Under the pieces are notes generated by a model, which made no database searches, had not been told where the DNA came from, and was given only the letters and a program-made list of their open reading frames with translations. Source: UBA1924 sp963976625 (GTDB taxonomy: Bacteria; Planctomycetota; Phycisphaerae; Phycisphaerales; UBA1924). Taken from it: DNA of 64,000 bases. Positions 15,956 through 25,413 of the stretch are shown one piece after another (positions within the stretch are counted from its first letter, which is position 1; every line of letters begins with the position of its first letter). The stretch spans positions 1-64,000 of the forward strand of contig CAXBLA010000014.1 of assembly GCA_963976625.1 (NCBI GenBank), read 5' to 3'. The translations under genes and the position numbers were made by a program.

Positions 15956-17824
15956 ATGATCGGAATATTGCATCCATCAGTGAGTGAGTTGATCGCGGTC
16001 GGCAAGCGGCGCGGCTGGCTCAGCTACGAGGAGCTCAACAACATCATCCCGGACGAGTATGTGGAGATGGTGCCGATCCATTCGTTGGTGACCCTGCTTG
16101 ATACGGAGGGTGTTGAGCTTGTCGATGAGATGGAGTTCCGCGGGCGGATTTTTCGTGCGCAGCGTGCGGGTGATCTGCGGACGACGGAGACCATCGGGTT
16201 TTTGATGGATCAGTTCCGGGCGATGTCTGTGAGCGGCGGCGAGCATTTGGGCGATGGGGAATCCGTTCGTTCGCGTCTTAACGCGACGCATTATGCTAAC
16301 GGCACGGGGGCGATGGATCCTAAGCAGATCGAGGAAGCCGAGCGCGATGTCGAGGAGGCGCGCGCGATGGACGACAAGAGCGTGCAGCGCGAGCTTAATC
16401 AGGCGGTGGCCAGCGATGCCAACGCCAAGCGGATGGATGATCCGGTCCGGATGTACCTGACGCAGATGGGGTCGATCCCGCTGCTGACGCGCAACGAGGA
16501 GATTCGGCTGGCCAAGAAGATCGAGACCACGCGGATGATCTTCCGTCGGCGGTGTCTTGAGAGTGATTACATTGTGACGCAGGCGGTCGAGACGCTCAAG
16601 CTGGTGGCCGACGGGTCGCTGCCGTTTGATCGTACGATGCGGGTGAGCACGCTTGATGATCAGGCAAAGGACAAGATTTCCAAGCGGATCCCGGCGAACC
16701 TGCCGACGATCGAGAAGCTGCTTGAGCTTAATCGGATCGACTGGATGGCGCTCGACGAACTCCGCAAGGACGATGGCACCATCCGCGAGACGAAAAAAGC
16801 ACGCGAGCTGCGCCAGCGGATCGCGGTGCGTCGTCGTCGGATGGCGGCGTTGGTCGAGGAGCTATGCTTGCGGACTGGGCGGATCGCGCCGTTGATGCGG
16901 AAACTCAAGTCGATCTCTGAGAAGATGGCGGCGATCGAGGGCGAGATGCTCCAGGCGGCGATGTACCCGAAGAAGTATGACGAGGACGATCTGATTGTCC
17001 TTCGCGAAGAGCTCAATGGGCTGCGTGGGCTTGCGTCCGAAGAGCCCGAGCACCTGCGCCAGAAGATCGATCAGATCTCGACGGTGTACTGGGAGTATGA
17101 GCAGGCCAAGCGGGACTTGTCTGGCGGGAACCTGCGGCTGGTGGTGTCGATCGCTAAGAAGTATCGCAATCGTGGGCTGAGTTTCCTGGATGTGATCCAG
17201 GAGGGGAACACGGGGCTGATGCGGGCGGTGGATAAGTTTGAGTACAAGCGTGGGTACAAGTTTAGTACCTATGCGACTTGGTGGATCCGCCAGGCGATCA
17301 CGCGGGCGATCGCGGATCATGCGCGGACGATTCGTATCCCGGTGCACATGATCGAGACGATGACCAAGCTGCGCAATATCCAGAAGTCGCTGATGCAGGA
17401 GCATGGGGTTGAGCCGACGGCTGAGGAGATCTCGGAGAAGGCGGGGATGTCGCCGATGGAGGTGCGTCGGGTGATGGGGATTTCCAAGCACCCGGTGAGT
17501 CTTGATCGCCCGGTGGGCGAGAGCGAGGATTCGAACTTTGGGGACTTCCTTGAGGATACGAATCAGGATGCGCCGGCGGTGGCCGCGGCTCGGGATATGC
17601 TCAAGGGGCGGATCGAGATGGTGCTCAAGACGCTGACTTATCGTGAGCGTGAGATTATTAAGCTGCGCTATGGGATCGGCGACGGGTACACCTACACGCT
17701 CGAAGAGGTCGGTCGGATCTTTAAGGTGACGCGTGAGCGTGTGCGGCAGGTGGAGGCCAAGGCGATCCGCAAGCTTCAGCACCCGATCCGATCGCGGAAG
17801 CTCGAGGGCTTTGTGGATTCCTGA
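15956..17824 (+). CDS. rpoD: RNA polymerase housekeeping sigma factor
   Basis: This 622-aa sigma-70 has all regions: 1.1 at the N-terminus (LIAVGKRRGWLSYEELNNIIP), 1.2 (DDPVRMYLTQMGSIPLL), a non-conserved insert, 2.1-2.4 (LRLVVSIAKKY, YKFSTYATWWIRQAITRAI near residue 430), 3 and 4.2 (TLEEVGRIFKVTRERVRQVEAKAI near 580). It recognises -35/-10 promoters; the recurrent TANNNT hexamers in this window are presumably its -10 targets. The start at 15956 has GGGAG seven bases upstream. A terminator follows at 17871. Confidence 0.97.
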   Translation: MIGILHPSVSELIAVGKRRGWLSYEELNNIIPDEYVEMVPIHSLVTLLDTEGVELVDEMEFRGRIFRAQRAGDLRTTETIGFLMDQFRAMSVSGGEHLGDGESVRSRLNATHYANGTGAMDPKQIEEAERDVEEARAMDDKSVQRELNQAVASDANAKRMDDPVRMYLTQMGSIPLLTRNEEIRLAKKIETTRMIFRRRCLESDYIVTQAVETLKLVADGSLPFDRTMRVSTLDDQAKDKISKRIPANLPTIEKLLELNRIDWMALDELRKDDGTIRETKKARELRQRIAVRRRRMAALVEELCLRTGRIAPLMRKLKSISEKMAAIEGEMLQAAMYPKKYDEDDLIVLREELNGLRGLASEEPEHLRQKIDQISTVYWEYEQAKRDLSGGNLRLVVSIAKKYRNRGLSFLDVIQEGNTGLMRAVDKFEYKRGYKFSTYATWWIRQAITRAIADHARTIRIPVHMIETMTKLRNIQKSLMQEHGVEPTAEEISEKAGMSPMEVRRVMGISKHPVSLDRPVGESEDSNFGDFLEDTNQDAPAVAAARDMLKGRIEMVLKTLTYREREIIKLRYGIGDGYTYTLEEVGRIFKVTRERVRQVEAKAIRKLQHPIRSRKLEGFVDS

Positions 17825-17870
17825 GCCGTAGAAACTCATATCTGAGTGAATCTGTTCCTGTGTGCATACC

Positions 17871-17899
17871 CGCGATGCGTCTTACGCGTCGCGTTTTTT
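17871..17899 (+). terminator. Intrinsic terminator after rpoD
   Basis: A ten-base stem (CGCGATGCGT/ACGCGTCGCG, one mismatch) with a CTT loop is followed by six T residues. The next gene's promoter begins three bases later. Confidence 0.85.
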
Positions 17900-17901
17900 G
17901 T

Positions 17902-17929
17902 TTGGTGCAGTGGGCGGAGCCTGTATACT
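17902..17929 (+). promoter_or_regulatory. Sigma-70 promoter of the DUF899 gene
   Basis: -35 TTGGTG (17902-17907) and -10 TATACT (17924-17929) are 16 bases apart, with TG directly before the -10. It is one of the few promoters here with both elements visible. Confidence 0.65.
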
Positions 17930-17959
17930 GCGTAGACACACACTTCAAGGAGACACACG

Positions 17960-18562
17960 ATGGCGGATCGAATACAAGAACTCCAGATCGAAATTATGAA
18001 GCTCAAGCAGGCGCTGGCCAAGGAGATTGCTGAGCGAGCGCCCGAGCCTGTTGAGGACTGGGAACTCAAGACGCTCGGCGGCGAAGGGGTGAAGCTCTCC
18101 GAGCTGTTTGGTGACAAGAGCGAGCTGCTGGTGATCCACAATATGGGGCGTGGGTGCAACTATTGTTCGCTCTGGGGGGATGCGATGATCGGGATCGCGA
18201 AGCATCTCGGGCAGCGTTGCGGGTTTGTGCTTTGCTCGAATGATCCGGCGGAGGTTGTTCGTGAGTTTCGCGAGCTGCGTGGGTGGGAGTATCCGTGTGT
18301 GTCGGGGGATGGTTCTGGCTTCGCCAAGGCGATGGGGTATATGAACGATGACGGTGGGGCGCTGCCGGGGGTGTCGGCGTTTCATCAGTCTGAGGATGGG
18401 GCGATCGTGCGGACGGGGCATGCGAGCTTTGGGCCCGGGGATGATTTTTGTGGGGTGTGGCCGATGCTTGATCTGATCAAGGACGGGGTCAATGGCTGGG
18501 AGCCGGACAAGGGCAAGGTGGATTGCGCAGGGGATCAGGGCGCTACTTGCTGCTGTTCATAG
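17960..18562 (+). CDS. DUF899 family thioredoxin-like protein
   Basis: The 200-aa protein has a short N-terminal coiled coil, then WELKTLGGEGVKLSELFGD and NMGRGCNYCSLWGDAM, the CxxC-bearing signature of DUF899, a thioredoxin-like family of unknown activity. FRELRGWEYPCVSG and SAFHQSEDG follow. The C-terminus ends in a Cys-rich tail (GATCCCS-like) not typical of the family, possibly metal-binding. AAGGAG precedes ATG, and the gene has its own promoter and stands alone. Confidence 0.85.
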   Translation: MADRIQELQIEIMKLKQALAKEIAERAPEPVEDWELKTLGGEGVKLSELFGDKSELLVIHNMGRGCNYCSLWGDAMIGIAKHLGQRCGFVLCSNDPAEVVREFRELRGWEYPCVSGDGSGFAKAMGYMNDDGGALPGVSAFHQSEDGAIVRTGHASFGPGDDFCGVWPMLDLIKDGVNGWEPDKGKVDCAGDQGATCCCS

Positions 18563-18570
18563 GTGATTGT

Positions 18571-18596
18571 AAAAATACACCCGCGATGTGCGGGTG
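18571..18596 (-). terminator. Intrinsic terminator after putA
   Basis: On the minus strand, stem CACCCGC/GCGGGTG is followed by TATTTTT, 28 bases after the putA stop. Confidence 0.8.
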
Positions 18597-18623
18597 AAGG
18601 TTTGAGATGAGTTGAGTGGTCGT

Positions 18624-21600
18624 TTAGAGCTCGGGGGCGAAGCCGCGGCGCATGGTGTTTTCTGCGCTGGCTCTTGGGTCGACGAACTGGTGGAGGTAGT
18701 CTGGGCCGCCGGCTTTGGAGCCGACGCCGGACATGGCGAAGCCGCCGAAGGGTTGGCGTCCTACGAGGGCGCCGGTGCATCCTCGGTTGATGTAGAGGTT
18801 GCCGACGCGGAAGTCGCGTTTGGCCATGTCGATGTGTGCGGGCTTGCGGGTGAAGACGCCGCCGGTGAGTTTGTAGCGGTGGTTGTTGGCCATGCGCATG
18901 GCTTCGTTGAAGTCCTTGGCGTGGATGACGGCGAGGACGGGTCCGAAGATCTCTTGGGTGTAGATGGTGCTTGATTCGGTGACGCCGGTAAAAATATGAG
19001 GGGCGATGAGGTCGTCGATGCCTTCGGGGATGTTGAAGTCTTTGGAGCCGACAAGTTCGGTGAGGTTTTCTGATCGGGCGGACTCGATGAATCGGTTGAT
19101 GTTGTTGGCGGCTTCGGCGTCGATGACTGGGGAGACATCGGTGTTGGGGTCGTCTGAGGCGCCGAGGATGAGGGTCTTGGTGGATTCGGCGAGGCGTTCG
19201 AGGAAGAGCTTCATGCGTGGGCCGTCGGGGCCTTGGGGGTCGACGACGATGCAGCGCGAGCATGCGGAGCATTTTTGTCCTTGGAAGCCGAAGGCTGAGT
19301 AGCGGACGCCGAGGACGGCTTCGTCGAGGTCGGCGGATGCGTCGATGATGATGGCGTTCTTGCCGCCCATCTCGGAGATGACGCGTTTGACCATGAGCTG
19401 GTCTTCGCTGGTGTCGCCGGCGGCTTTGATGATGTCGAGCCCGACGGCTTTCGATCCGGTAAACGCGATGAGTGCGACGCGTGGGTCGCGGACGAGGGCC
19501 GCGCCGGTGGTCTCGCCGGGGGCTGGGCAGAAGTGGAGGACATCGCGCGGGGCGTTATACTCGTCGAGGGCATCGGAGATGAGATCGAAGAGGATCTTGG
19601 CGATGGCGGGGGTTTGCTCGGCGGGTTTGAGCACGACGGTGTTGCCTGTGACGAGGGCGGCGACGGTCATGCCGCAGCTGATGGCGAGTGGGAAGTTCCA
19701 TGGCGAGATGACCACGGCCACGCCCTTGGGCTGGTACCAGAGCTCGTCGAGCTCGCCGATGAACTTGCCAAGGCGTGTGGGCTCGAAGAGTGCGGGTGCG
19801 GTGCGGGCGTAGTAGGCGCAGAAGTCGATGGCTTCGCAGACATCGGCGTCGGCTTCGCTCCATGTTTTGCGGGCTTCTTTGCAGACGACGGCGGAGAGCT
19901 CGTCTCGTCGGTCGGACATCATCTGGGCGACGCGCTCGATGATCTGGGCGCGTTTGATGGGGTCGAAGTCGCGCCAGGCCGGGAAGGCGTCGTTGGCCGA
20001 GCGGATCATGTCGAGCCCTTGATCGACGGTGTGGTCGTTGGCGATCGTGGGGACGGTGGTCGAGGACATTGTTCGCCCGAAGGCGTTGCGTTGGTCTTCT
20101 TGGGCGAAGTCGCGCATGGGGGTGGTGTAGAAGGGGCGGCCCTGTCCGATGTGTTCGTTGGTTGGTGAGAGTTGGTGGCGTTCGGGGGCGATCTCGTAGA
20201 GGTCCACGGGGAAGGTGCCGGTGTGCTTGGTTGCGGGGTCGGCCAGGAGCGTCGCGGTGTTAGCGTTATCGAGGAACCCGGACTTGAGCCAGGATTCGTT
20301 GGAGGTGTTTTCGAGGAGCCTGCGGACGAGGTAGGCCATGCCGGGGATCATCTCGCCGACGGGGACATACTCGCGGACGCGGAGGCCCATTTCTTCGGCG
20401 GCGTACTTGAGTTGGTCGGCCATGCCGTGGAGCATTTGGAGTTCGATGGCTTTGCGTGGGAGGTTGCGTTGGTCGAGGCCTGCGAGGGCCGCGGCGATCG
20501 AGCGGACATTGTGCGAACCGAGCGCGAGCTTGATGCCGCCCTCGCCGGGCTTGGTCGGGCACGCGTCGAGGAAGACCTCGACCATTTGTTCGAAGCACTG
20601 GTCTGTCTGCCATTTTTCGTTCCACACCGGGCAGGGCCAGCCCTCTTGCTCGGCGTGGATGGTCTCGAAGTCCCAGTAGGCACCCTTGACGAGGCGGACG
20701 GTGACGACCTTGCCGGTGGATTTGGCCCAGTGGGCGATGCGTTTGGCGTCATCTACGCCGCTCTTGAGGTAGGCCTGCATGGCGATGCCGGCTTCGAAGT
20801 CGATGGTCTCGCAGGCGTGCATGAAGGTGTCGAGGGTGAGGTCTTTGAGCTCGTATTGCTCCATGTCGAAGTTGATGAGCACGCCGTTGGCTTTGGCGGC
20901 TTCGAGCACGGGGGTGGCTCTTTGCATGAAGTCGGCCATCGATGCCTGGGGGGCGATGGGGTTGAAGTTGGCGCACAGGCTGGTGGCTTTGACGGAGACA
21001 TTGACGCGGGGGACGGTGCCTAGATGGTCGGATTCGAGGCGCTCGGTGTGCTTCCATGAGGAGGCTTCGCCGACGAGGTTGTTGACGAGGTCGAGGTACT
21101 TGGCTTGGTACATGTCGGCTTCGGCGTTGGAGACGCAGGCTTCGCCCAGCAGGTCGACGGAGAAGGCGATGCCGTCCTTCCAGAGGCGGCCGAGCATGGG
21201 GAGTGCGTCGGTGGCGTCGGTGCCGGCGATGAAGTTCTTGGCCATGTTGTTGATCTGCGAGGAGATCGTTTTGGTCATCATGCCCTTGGCGACGCCGCCG
21301 GCTTTGAGCCCCAGGTCCATGAATGGCGGGGCCTTGACGCCGGGCTGGGTGAGGTAGTCGACGAGGTGATCGTGGACCATCTCGGGGGTGGTGAGTGAGG
21401 GGAAGGCGTCGACGAAGCGGAAGAGCTGGACCTTGAAGTTGTGGTCTTTCATGGACCAGTCCATGAGCTTGTCTTGGTAGAACTTGGCCGAGAGAATTCC
21501 GGACTTGTGGTCTTTGGCGATGTCGAGCATCTGGGAGCCGACATTCATGATGGCGGCTTCGCGCTCGGGGGTGGAGGTGGTCGCGACCGGAGGCCTCGTC

Positions 21601-21680
21601 GTGCGTGCGGGGGCGTGGGCGCTGGTGGACGCGTGGGCCTTGGCGGACGGGGACTTCGATTTACGACCAAATATTGCCAT
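18624..21680 (-). CDS. putA: Bifunctional proline dehydrogenase / L-glutamate-5-semialdehyde dehydrogenase
   Basis: PutA oxidises proline to P5C with FAD and then to glutamate with NAD. After a 45-residue basic, Ala/Thr-rich lead comes the PRODH domain (MEQYELKDL, LVKGAYWDFET near residue 330, MLHGMADQLKYAA, VGEMIPGMAYLVRRLLENT). The P5C dehydrogenase domain follows with SPWNFPLAISCG near 660, FTGSKAVG, EMGGKNAIIID and the catalytic Cys in FQGQKCSACSR near 800. At 1018 aa it lacks both the N-terminal DNA-binding domain of enteric PutA and the long C-terminal extension, so it is probably enzymatic only. MAIFGRK at 21680 is chosen as start; the frame continues upstream. Confidence 0.96.
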   Translation of the reverse strand: MAIFGRKSKSPSAKAHASTSAHAPARTTRPPVATTSTPEREAAIMNVGSQMLDIAKDHKSGILSAKFYQDKLMDWSMKDHNFKVQLFRFVDAFPSLTTPEMVHDHLVDYLTQPGVKAPPFMDLGLKAGGVAKGMMTKTISSQINNMAKNFIAGTDATDALPMLGRLWKDGIAFSVDLLGEACVSNAEADMYQAKYLDLVNNLVGEASSWKHTERLESDHLGTVPRVNVSVKATSLCANFNPIAPQASMADFMQRATPVLEAAKANGVLINFDMEQYELKDLTLDTFMHACETIDFEAGIAMQAYLKSGVDDAKRIAHWAKSTGKVVTVRLVKGAYWDFETIHAEQEGWPCPVWNEKWQTDQCFEQMVEVFLDACPTKPGEGGIKLALGSHNVRSIAAALAGLDQRNLPRKAIELQMLHGMADQLKYAAEEMGLRVREYVPVGEMIPGMAYLVRRLLENTSNESWLKSGFLDNANTATLLADPATKHTGTFPVDLYEIAPERHQLSPTNEHIGQGRPFYTTPMRDFAQEDQRNAFGRTMSSTTVPTIANDHTVDQGLDMIRSANDAFPAWRDFDPIKRAQIIERVAQMMSDRRDELSAVVCKEARKTWSEADADVCEAIDFCAYYARTAPALFEPTRLGKFIGELDELWYQPKGVAVVISPWNFPLAISCGMTVAALVTGNTVVLKPAEQTPAIAKILFDLISDALDEYNAPRDVLHFCPAPGETTGAALVRDPRVALIAFTGSKAVGLDIIKAAGDTSEDQLMVKRVISEMGGKNAIIIDASADLDEAVLGVRYSAFGFQGQKCSACSRCIVVDPQGPDGPRMKLFLERLAESTKTLILGASDDPNTDVSPVIDAEAANNINRFIESARSENLTELVGSKDFNIPEGIDDLIAPHIFTGVTESSTIYTQEIFGPVLAVIHAKDFNEAMRMANNHRYKLTGGVFTRKPAHIDMAKRDFRVGNLYINRGCTGALVGRQPFGGFAMSGVGSKAGGPDYLHQFVDPRASAENTMRRGFAPEL

Positions 21681-21807
21681 GGACGGGCTCCGAAAAAAGA
21701 GGGACGGGGTCCGGGGCGAGCGCCCTGGGAGGTGGGGGGATTCTAGGTGCATTGAACTGGGGTAGACTGATTCGACACAGAGGGAATCGCACTGCATAAA
21801 CTGCTCT

Positions 21808-22761
21808 ATGACTGTTCATCGAGCCAACCAGATCGCCCTGAGCGTGGGCAACTTCGACGGGGTCCATATCGGGCACCGGGCGTTGATTGAGCGCTGCCGA
21901 TCCGTGGTCGGTGAAGACGGGAAAGTCATCGCTCTGGCCTTCTCGCCGCACCCGATGGCGACGCTCAACCCCCAGCGGGCACCGATGGCGATCGAGCCGT
22001 TTTCTGTTCGGCGAGAACGGTTGATGGAAGCGGGGGCCGACGAGGTGGTGGGGCTTGAGCCTACGCCCGAGTTTCTGGCGATGTCCGCGGGCGGGTTTGT
22101 GGATTATCTGGTGGATACCTATCGCCCGAGTGTGATCGTCGAGGGGCACGACTTTGGGTTTGGCAAGCGTCGATCGGGCAACGCGACGGTGCTCAAAGAG
22201 CTCGCCCAGGTCCGCGGGGTCGATGTGCAGATCGTGGGGGCGGTGGATACGGCGCTGACGGATCAGTCTGTTGTGCGGGCTTCGTCTTCGATCACGCGAT
22301 GGCTGCTGGATCATGGGCGTGTGCGTGATGCGGGCTTTGTGCTCGGGCGGGCGCACGAGCTTGTTGGCAGGGTGGTTCGGGGGGATCAGCTCGGGCGGCA
22401 GATTGGATTCCGGACCGCGAATCTTGATACGGAATCGATGCTGCCTTGCGATGGGGTGTATAGCGCGATCGTTGAGTTGCCGGGTGGGCAATGGCTTGGC
22501 GGGGCGATGAACATCGGGACGCGGCCGACTGTGAATGGGACGCAACGACGGGCCGAGGTGCATGTGTTTGATGGGGATGGTTCGCCTTGGGAGCCGATGG
22601 ATGGATTCCCCGAGTATGGCTGGGAAATCCGGGTGAAGATGATCGGGTGGGTGCGCGATCAGATGCGGTTTCCGTCGGTCGATGACCTGAGCGCCCAGCT
22701 GAAGCGCGATGTGGCGAAGGCGAAGACGATGGTTGAGGGGATGATGGTGGGCGCGGTATGA
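21808..22761 (+). CDS. ribF: Bifunctional riboflavin kinase / FAD synthetase
   Basis: RibF phosphorylates riboflavin to FMN and adenylylates it to FAD. The N-terminal nucleotidyltransferase shows SVGNFDGVHIGHRAL near residue 12 and EGHDFGFGKRRSGN near 112. The C-terminal kinase shows GRAHELVGRVVRGDQLGRQIGFRTAN near 180 and AMNIGTRPTVNG. 317 aa is normal length. A TAGACT -10-like hexamer lies at 21763-21768. The stop overlaps the mnmA start (ATGA), which indicates translational coupling. Confidence 0.96.
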   Translation: MTVHRANQIALSVGNFDGVHIGHRALIERCRSVVGEDGKVIALAFSPHPMATLNPQRAPMAIEPFSVRRERLMEAGADEVVGLEPTPEFLAMSAGGFVDYLVDTYRPSVIVEGHDFGFGKRRSGNATVLKELAQVRGVDVQIVGAVDTALTDQSVVRASSSITRWLLDHGRVRDAGFVLGRAHELVGRVVRGDQLGRQIGFRTANLDTESMLPCDGVYSAIVELPGGQWLGGAMNIGTRPTVNGTQRRAEVHVFDGDGSPWEPMDGFPEYGWEIRVKMIGWVRDQMRFPSVDDLSAQLKRDVAKAKTMVEGMMVGAV

Positions 22762-23984
22762 GCATTGAAAATACGAATAACTCAGGGCCTAAGCCGGGGG
22801 CGAAGGTGCTTGTCGCGATGTCGGGCGGGGTGGATTCTTCGGCGGCGGCGGCTTTGTTGATCGAGCAGGGGTTCGAGGTTGTTGGGTGCTTTATGCGTTT
22901 GGGCTCGCCGGGTGAGACCATTGATGAGCTCGTCGAGTACGACACCGCGGGGGTTTCGTGTGATCCCAGCAAGGTCAAGATCGGGCATCAGGGGTGTTGC
23001 TCGGTGGGCGACGCGGCCGACGCCCGCGAGGTGGCGGCGAAGCTCAATATCCCGCTGTATGTGTGCAACTTCAAAAAAGACTTTGGCAAGATCATCGATT
23101 ACTTTGTCGATGAGTATGCCAATGGGCGCACGCCCAATCCGTGCGTGCGCTGTAATGACTGGCTCAAGTTCGGCAAGCTTCATGAGTACGCGCATCAGAT
23201 CGGGGCGGATTATATTGCGTCGGGGCATTATGCGCGGATTGATCGCTCGGGGGATGAGCCTCGGCTTTTGCGGGGGCTCGATTCGGATAAGGACCAGAGC
23301 TATGTGCTCTATGGGGCGCCCAAGAATCGGCTTGCGGAGATGCTCTTGCCCATCGGCGAGTACAAAACGAAGGCCGAGGTGCGGGCGATCGCGGCGAAGT
23401 ATGATCTGCCGGTGTTTGATAAGCCGGACTCGCAGGAGATCTGCTTCGTGCCTGATAATGACTACGCGGGGCTTGTGGAACGGCGACGACCGGAACTGCG
23501 GATCAAGGGCAAGATCGTGGACATTCATGGCGAGCAGCTCGGCGAGCATGACGGGCAGCACAAGTTCACGATCGGGCAACGCCGGGGCGTGGGTGTCGCG
23601 GTGGGGCATCCGATCTATGTGATCGACAAGAATGCCGAGGACAATACGGTGACGGTGGGCTCCAACGATGACCTCATGGCCAGCTCGTGCACGGCGCACG
23701 AAGCGAACTGGTTGATTGATGAGGACACGCTCGAGAGTTGGTACCCGGTGCTGGCGCAACATCGGTACAACGCCGAGCCCGTGCCAGCCAAGATTCGTGT
23801 GATCGATCGTATTGATGAGGACACGCCGTCGGGGCGGGTGGGGTGCTTTGAGTGTGTGTTTGATGAGCCTCAGCGGGCGGTGACGCCGGGGCAGGCGCTG
23901 GCGATTTATGATTTGGATCGCCCGGAGATTGTGCTTGGGGGCGGTTGGATCGAATCCGTCGGGATCGACGAAGACCCTGCGTAG
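22758..23984 (+). CDS. mnmA: tRNA 2-thiouridine synthase (tRNA-specific 2-thiouridylase)
   Basis: MnmA thiolates U34 of tRNA Lys/Glu/Gln. The PP-loop SGGVDSS is near residue 23. The catalytic cysteines are in NPCVRCN near 128 and SQEICFVPD near 230. GRTPNP, SGHYAR, DKDQSYVL and FTIGQRRG are all present. 408 aa is slightly longer than usual, with an insertion after FMRLGS carrying a SCDPSK-GHQGCCS stretch seen in planctomycete-type MnmA (inference). It overlaps ribF by four bases. Confidence 0.96.
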   Translation: MSIENTNNSGPKPGAKVLVAMSGGVDSSAAAALLIEQGFEVVGCFMRLGSPGETIDELVEYDTAGVSCDPSKVKIGHQGCCSVGDAADAREVAAKLNIPLYVCNFKKDFGKIIDYFVDEYANGRTPNPCVRCNDWLKFGKLHEYAHQIGADYIASGHYARIDRSGDEPRLLRGLDSDKDQSYVLYGAPKNRLAEMLLPIGEYKTKAEVRAIAAKYDLPVFDKPDSQEICFVPDNDYAGLVERRRPELRIKGKIVDIHGEQLGEHDGQHKFTIGQRRGVGVAVGHPIYVIDKNAEDNTVTVGSNDDLMASSCTAHEANWLIDEDTLESWYPVLAQHRYNAEPVPAKIRVIDRIDEDTPSGRVGCFECVFDEPQRAVTPGQALAIYDLDRPEIVLGGGWIESVGIDEDPA

Positions 23985-23994
23985 TGTGCGGTGC

Positions 23995-24000
23995 TACACT
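23995..24000 (+). promoter_or_regulatory. -10-like TACACT, leaderless start of the 159-aa gene
   Basis: TACACT ends six bases before the ATG at 24007; it lies only ten bases after the mnmA stop. Confidence 0.5.
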
Positions 24001-24006
24001 GTTTGT

Positions 24007-24486
24007 ATGGAATTTGATCAGGCCGAGACGAACTTTTTAGCCGCGTATCTCTCCGGGATGAACGCGTCCACCTTCGACCGCGAAGACGACCCAGCCGTGG
24101 ATGAGGACGGGCATGTGGTCAACGGGACGATTATCCAGCGGTTCGAGGATCAAGGCTCGATGGTGCCCGTCCGCGTGCGGATTGGTCACGGAGTTTCGGC
24201 CCAAACGGCCTCGCAGCTGCTGCGGAAGATGGCCGATATGCTCGAAGATCAGCCGACATTTTTGAATGATCGTGCGGGCTCGGCGATCCGTCGATTGCCT
24301 GATGGGACCAGCCAGCGCAAGCAGCTGACGGTCGAGGGGATGCTGGCGGCGGCGGAGAATCTGTCGGTGGAGGAACGCAATAAGCTGCATGCGATGCTCG
24401 ATCAGATCCGGATTCAGATCGATGATCCGAAGAAGCCGGATGGCGATGGGTCTGGTCCGAAGTATCCAGATGACGGCATGCTCTAA
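24007..24486 (+). CDS. Hypothetical protein
   Basis: This 159-aa acidic, soluble protein has no signal peptide or membrane segment. It has a central helical region (VSAQTASQLLRKMADMLED) and a basic patch followed by LTVEGMLAAAENLSVEERNKLHAMLDQI, then a Pro/Asp/Gly-rich tail. No family is recognised. The ATG at 24007 fits a leaderless promoter. It ends 11 bases from the convergent DNA methyltransferase gene; whether the two are functionally linked cannot be told. Confidence 0.65.
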   Translation: MEFDQAETNFLAAYLSGMNASTFDREDDPAVDEDGHVVNGTIIQRFEDQGSMVPVRVRIGHGVSAQTASQLLRKMADMLEDQPTFLNDRAGSAIRRLPDGTSQRKQLTVEGMLAAAENLSVEERNKLHAMLDQIRIQIDDPKKPDGDGSGPKYPDDGML

Positions 24487-24497
24487 AGCGAATCTGT

Positions 24498-25358
24498 TTA
24501 GTCGATCTTCTTCATAATGAACAGGTAGTTGAATCCGCGGAGGAAGAAGTTGTCCTTCTCGGCGGATTTGTGCCAGTTGCCCTGTTTGAGTTTTTTGTTG
24601 TGGCGGACGACCGAGATGATGTCGACGGGTTGGAAGTACTCGCGCATCGTTGCGAAGAGTTCGAAGCCGATGGGCATGAAGACGCCGCCCTTGTGGCCGG
24701 GTTTTTTCTTCCATGAGTCGGAGACATAGAGCCCCATGTAGCGGTTGGGCTTCATCACGCGGTGGAGCTCGGAGAGGACTTGGTCCATGGATTCGTAGTA
24801 GGCGTGCCCGGCCATGACATCGTCGCCCTGCATGTCGGCGCTGGCGTCGAGCTTGCCGATGCAGCGATCGTCGTCGGAGTAGTCCACATGGGTGGAGTAG
24901 GGTGGATCGATAAAGGCGAAGTCTACGGATTCGTCGGGGACGGGCAGCTCTCGGGCGTCGGCGTGGGTGATCTCTTTGCGTTGTGGATTGAGATCGAACC
25001 CGATGCCCTTGCGTTTGAGGTCGGCGCAGACATCGAGGGTGGTGCCCGAGCCGCACATGGGGTCGATGACGGTGTCGTTCTCGCGGGTGTAGCGGGTGAG
25101 CAGCTGCCAGATGATCCACGATGGGGTCGCGCCGATGTAGTCCTTGGAGCCTTGGAACTTGGAGCCGTTGGATGCGTCGTAGTGCTGGGAGGGGTACTCC
25201 CAGAGCGTGGAGGTCATCACGCGCATCGGCGGGCGCTTGCCTGGGCGGACGGGGTTGCCTTGGGCGGATTTATACTCCTTGCCCGAGCGTGAGCCCGGGT
25301 CGCGGAGCTCCTGCTGGATCTTCGAGCGGATGTCGTTGTGCTTGTCGTGTGGGGGCAT
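24498..25358 (-). CDS. DNA methyltransferase (N6-adenine/N4-cytosine type), orphan
   Basis: The 286-aa enzyme carries the SAM-binding motif DPMCGSGTT near residue 104 and the catalytic DPPYSTHVDYSDDD near 155. The order (motif I before IV, preceded by a motif X-like TPSWIIWQLLTRYT) resembles the gamma class. A conserved WEYPSQHYD and FQGSKDYIGATPS precede it. No restriction enzyme or specificity subunit is nearby, so it is probably a solitary regulatory or epigenetic methylase. The ATG at 25358 is supported by TATACT five bases upstream. The recognition sequence cannot be read. Confidence 0.82.
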   Translation of the reverse strand: MPPHDKHNDIRSKIQQELRDPGSRSGKEYKSAQGNPVRPGKRPPMRVMTSTLWEYPSQHYDASNGSKFQGSKDYIGATPSWIIWQLLTRYTRENDTVIDPMCGSGTTLDVCADLKRKGIGFDLNPQRKEITHADARELPVPDESVDFAFIDPPYSTHVDYSDDDRCIGKLDASADMQGDDVMAGHAYYESMDQVLSELHRVMKPNRYMGLYVSDSWKKKPGHKGGVFMPIGFELFATMREYFQPVDIISVVRHNKKLKQGNWHKSAEKDNFFLRGFNYLFIMKKID

Positions 25359-25363
25359 GGGGG

Positions 25364-25369
25364 AGTATA
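25364..25369 (-). promoter_or_regulatory. -10-like TATACT, leaderless start of the methyltransferase
   Basis: TATACT ends five bases before ATG; the spacer is CCCCC, so no Shine-Dalgarno sequence is possible. Confidence 0.55.
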
Positions 25370-25413
25370 GGGGGGCGGGTAGCCCGCTCCACAGTTGTGA
25401 ACTCCGGGCTGCA

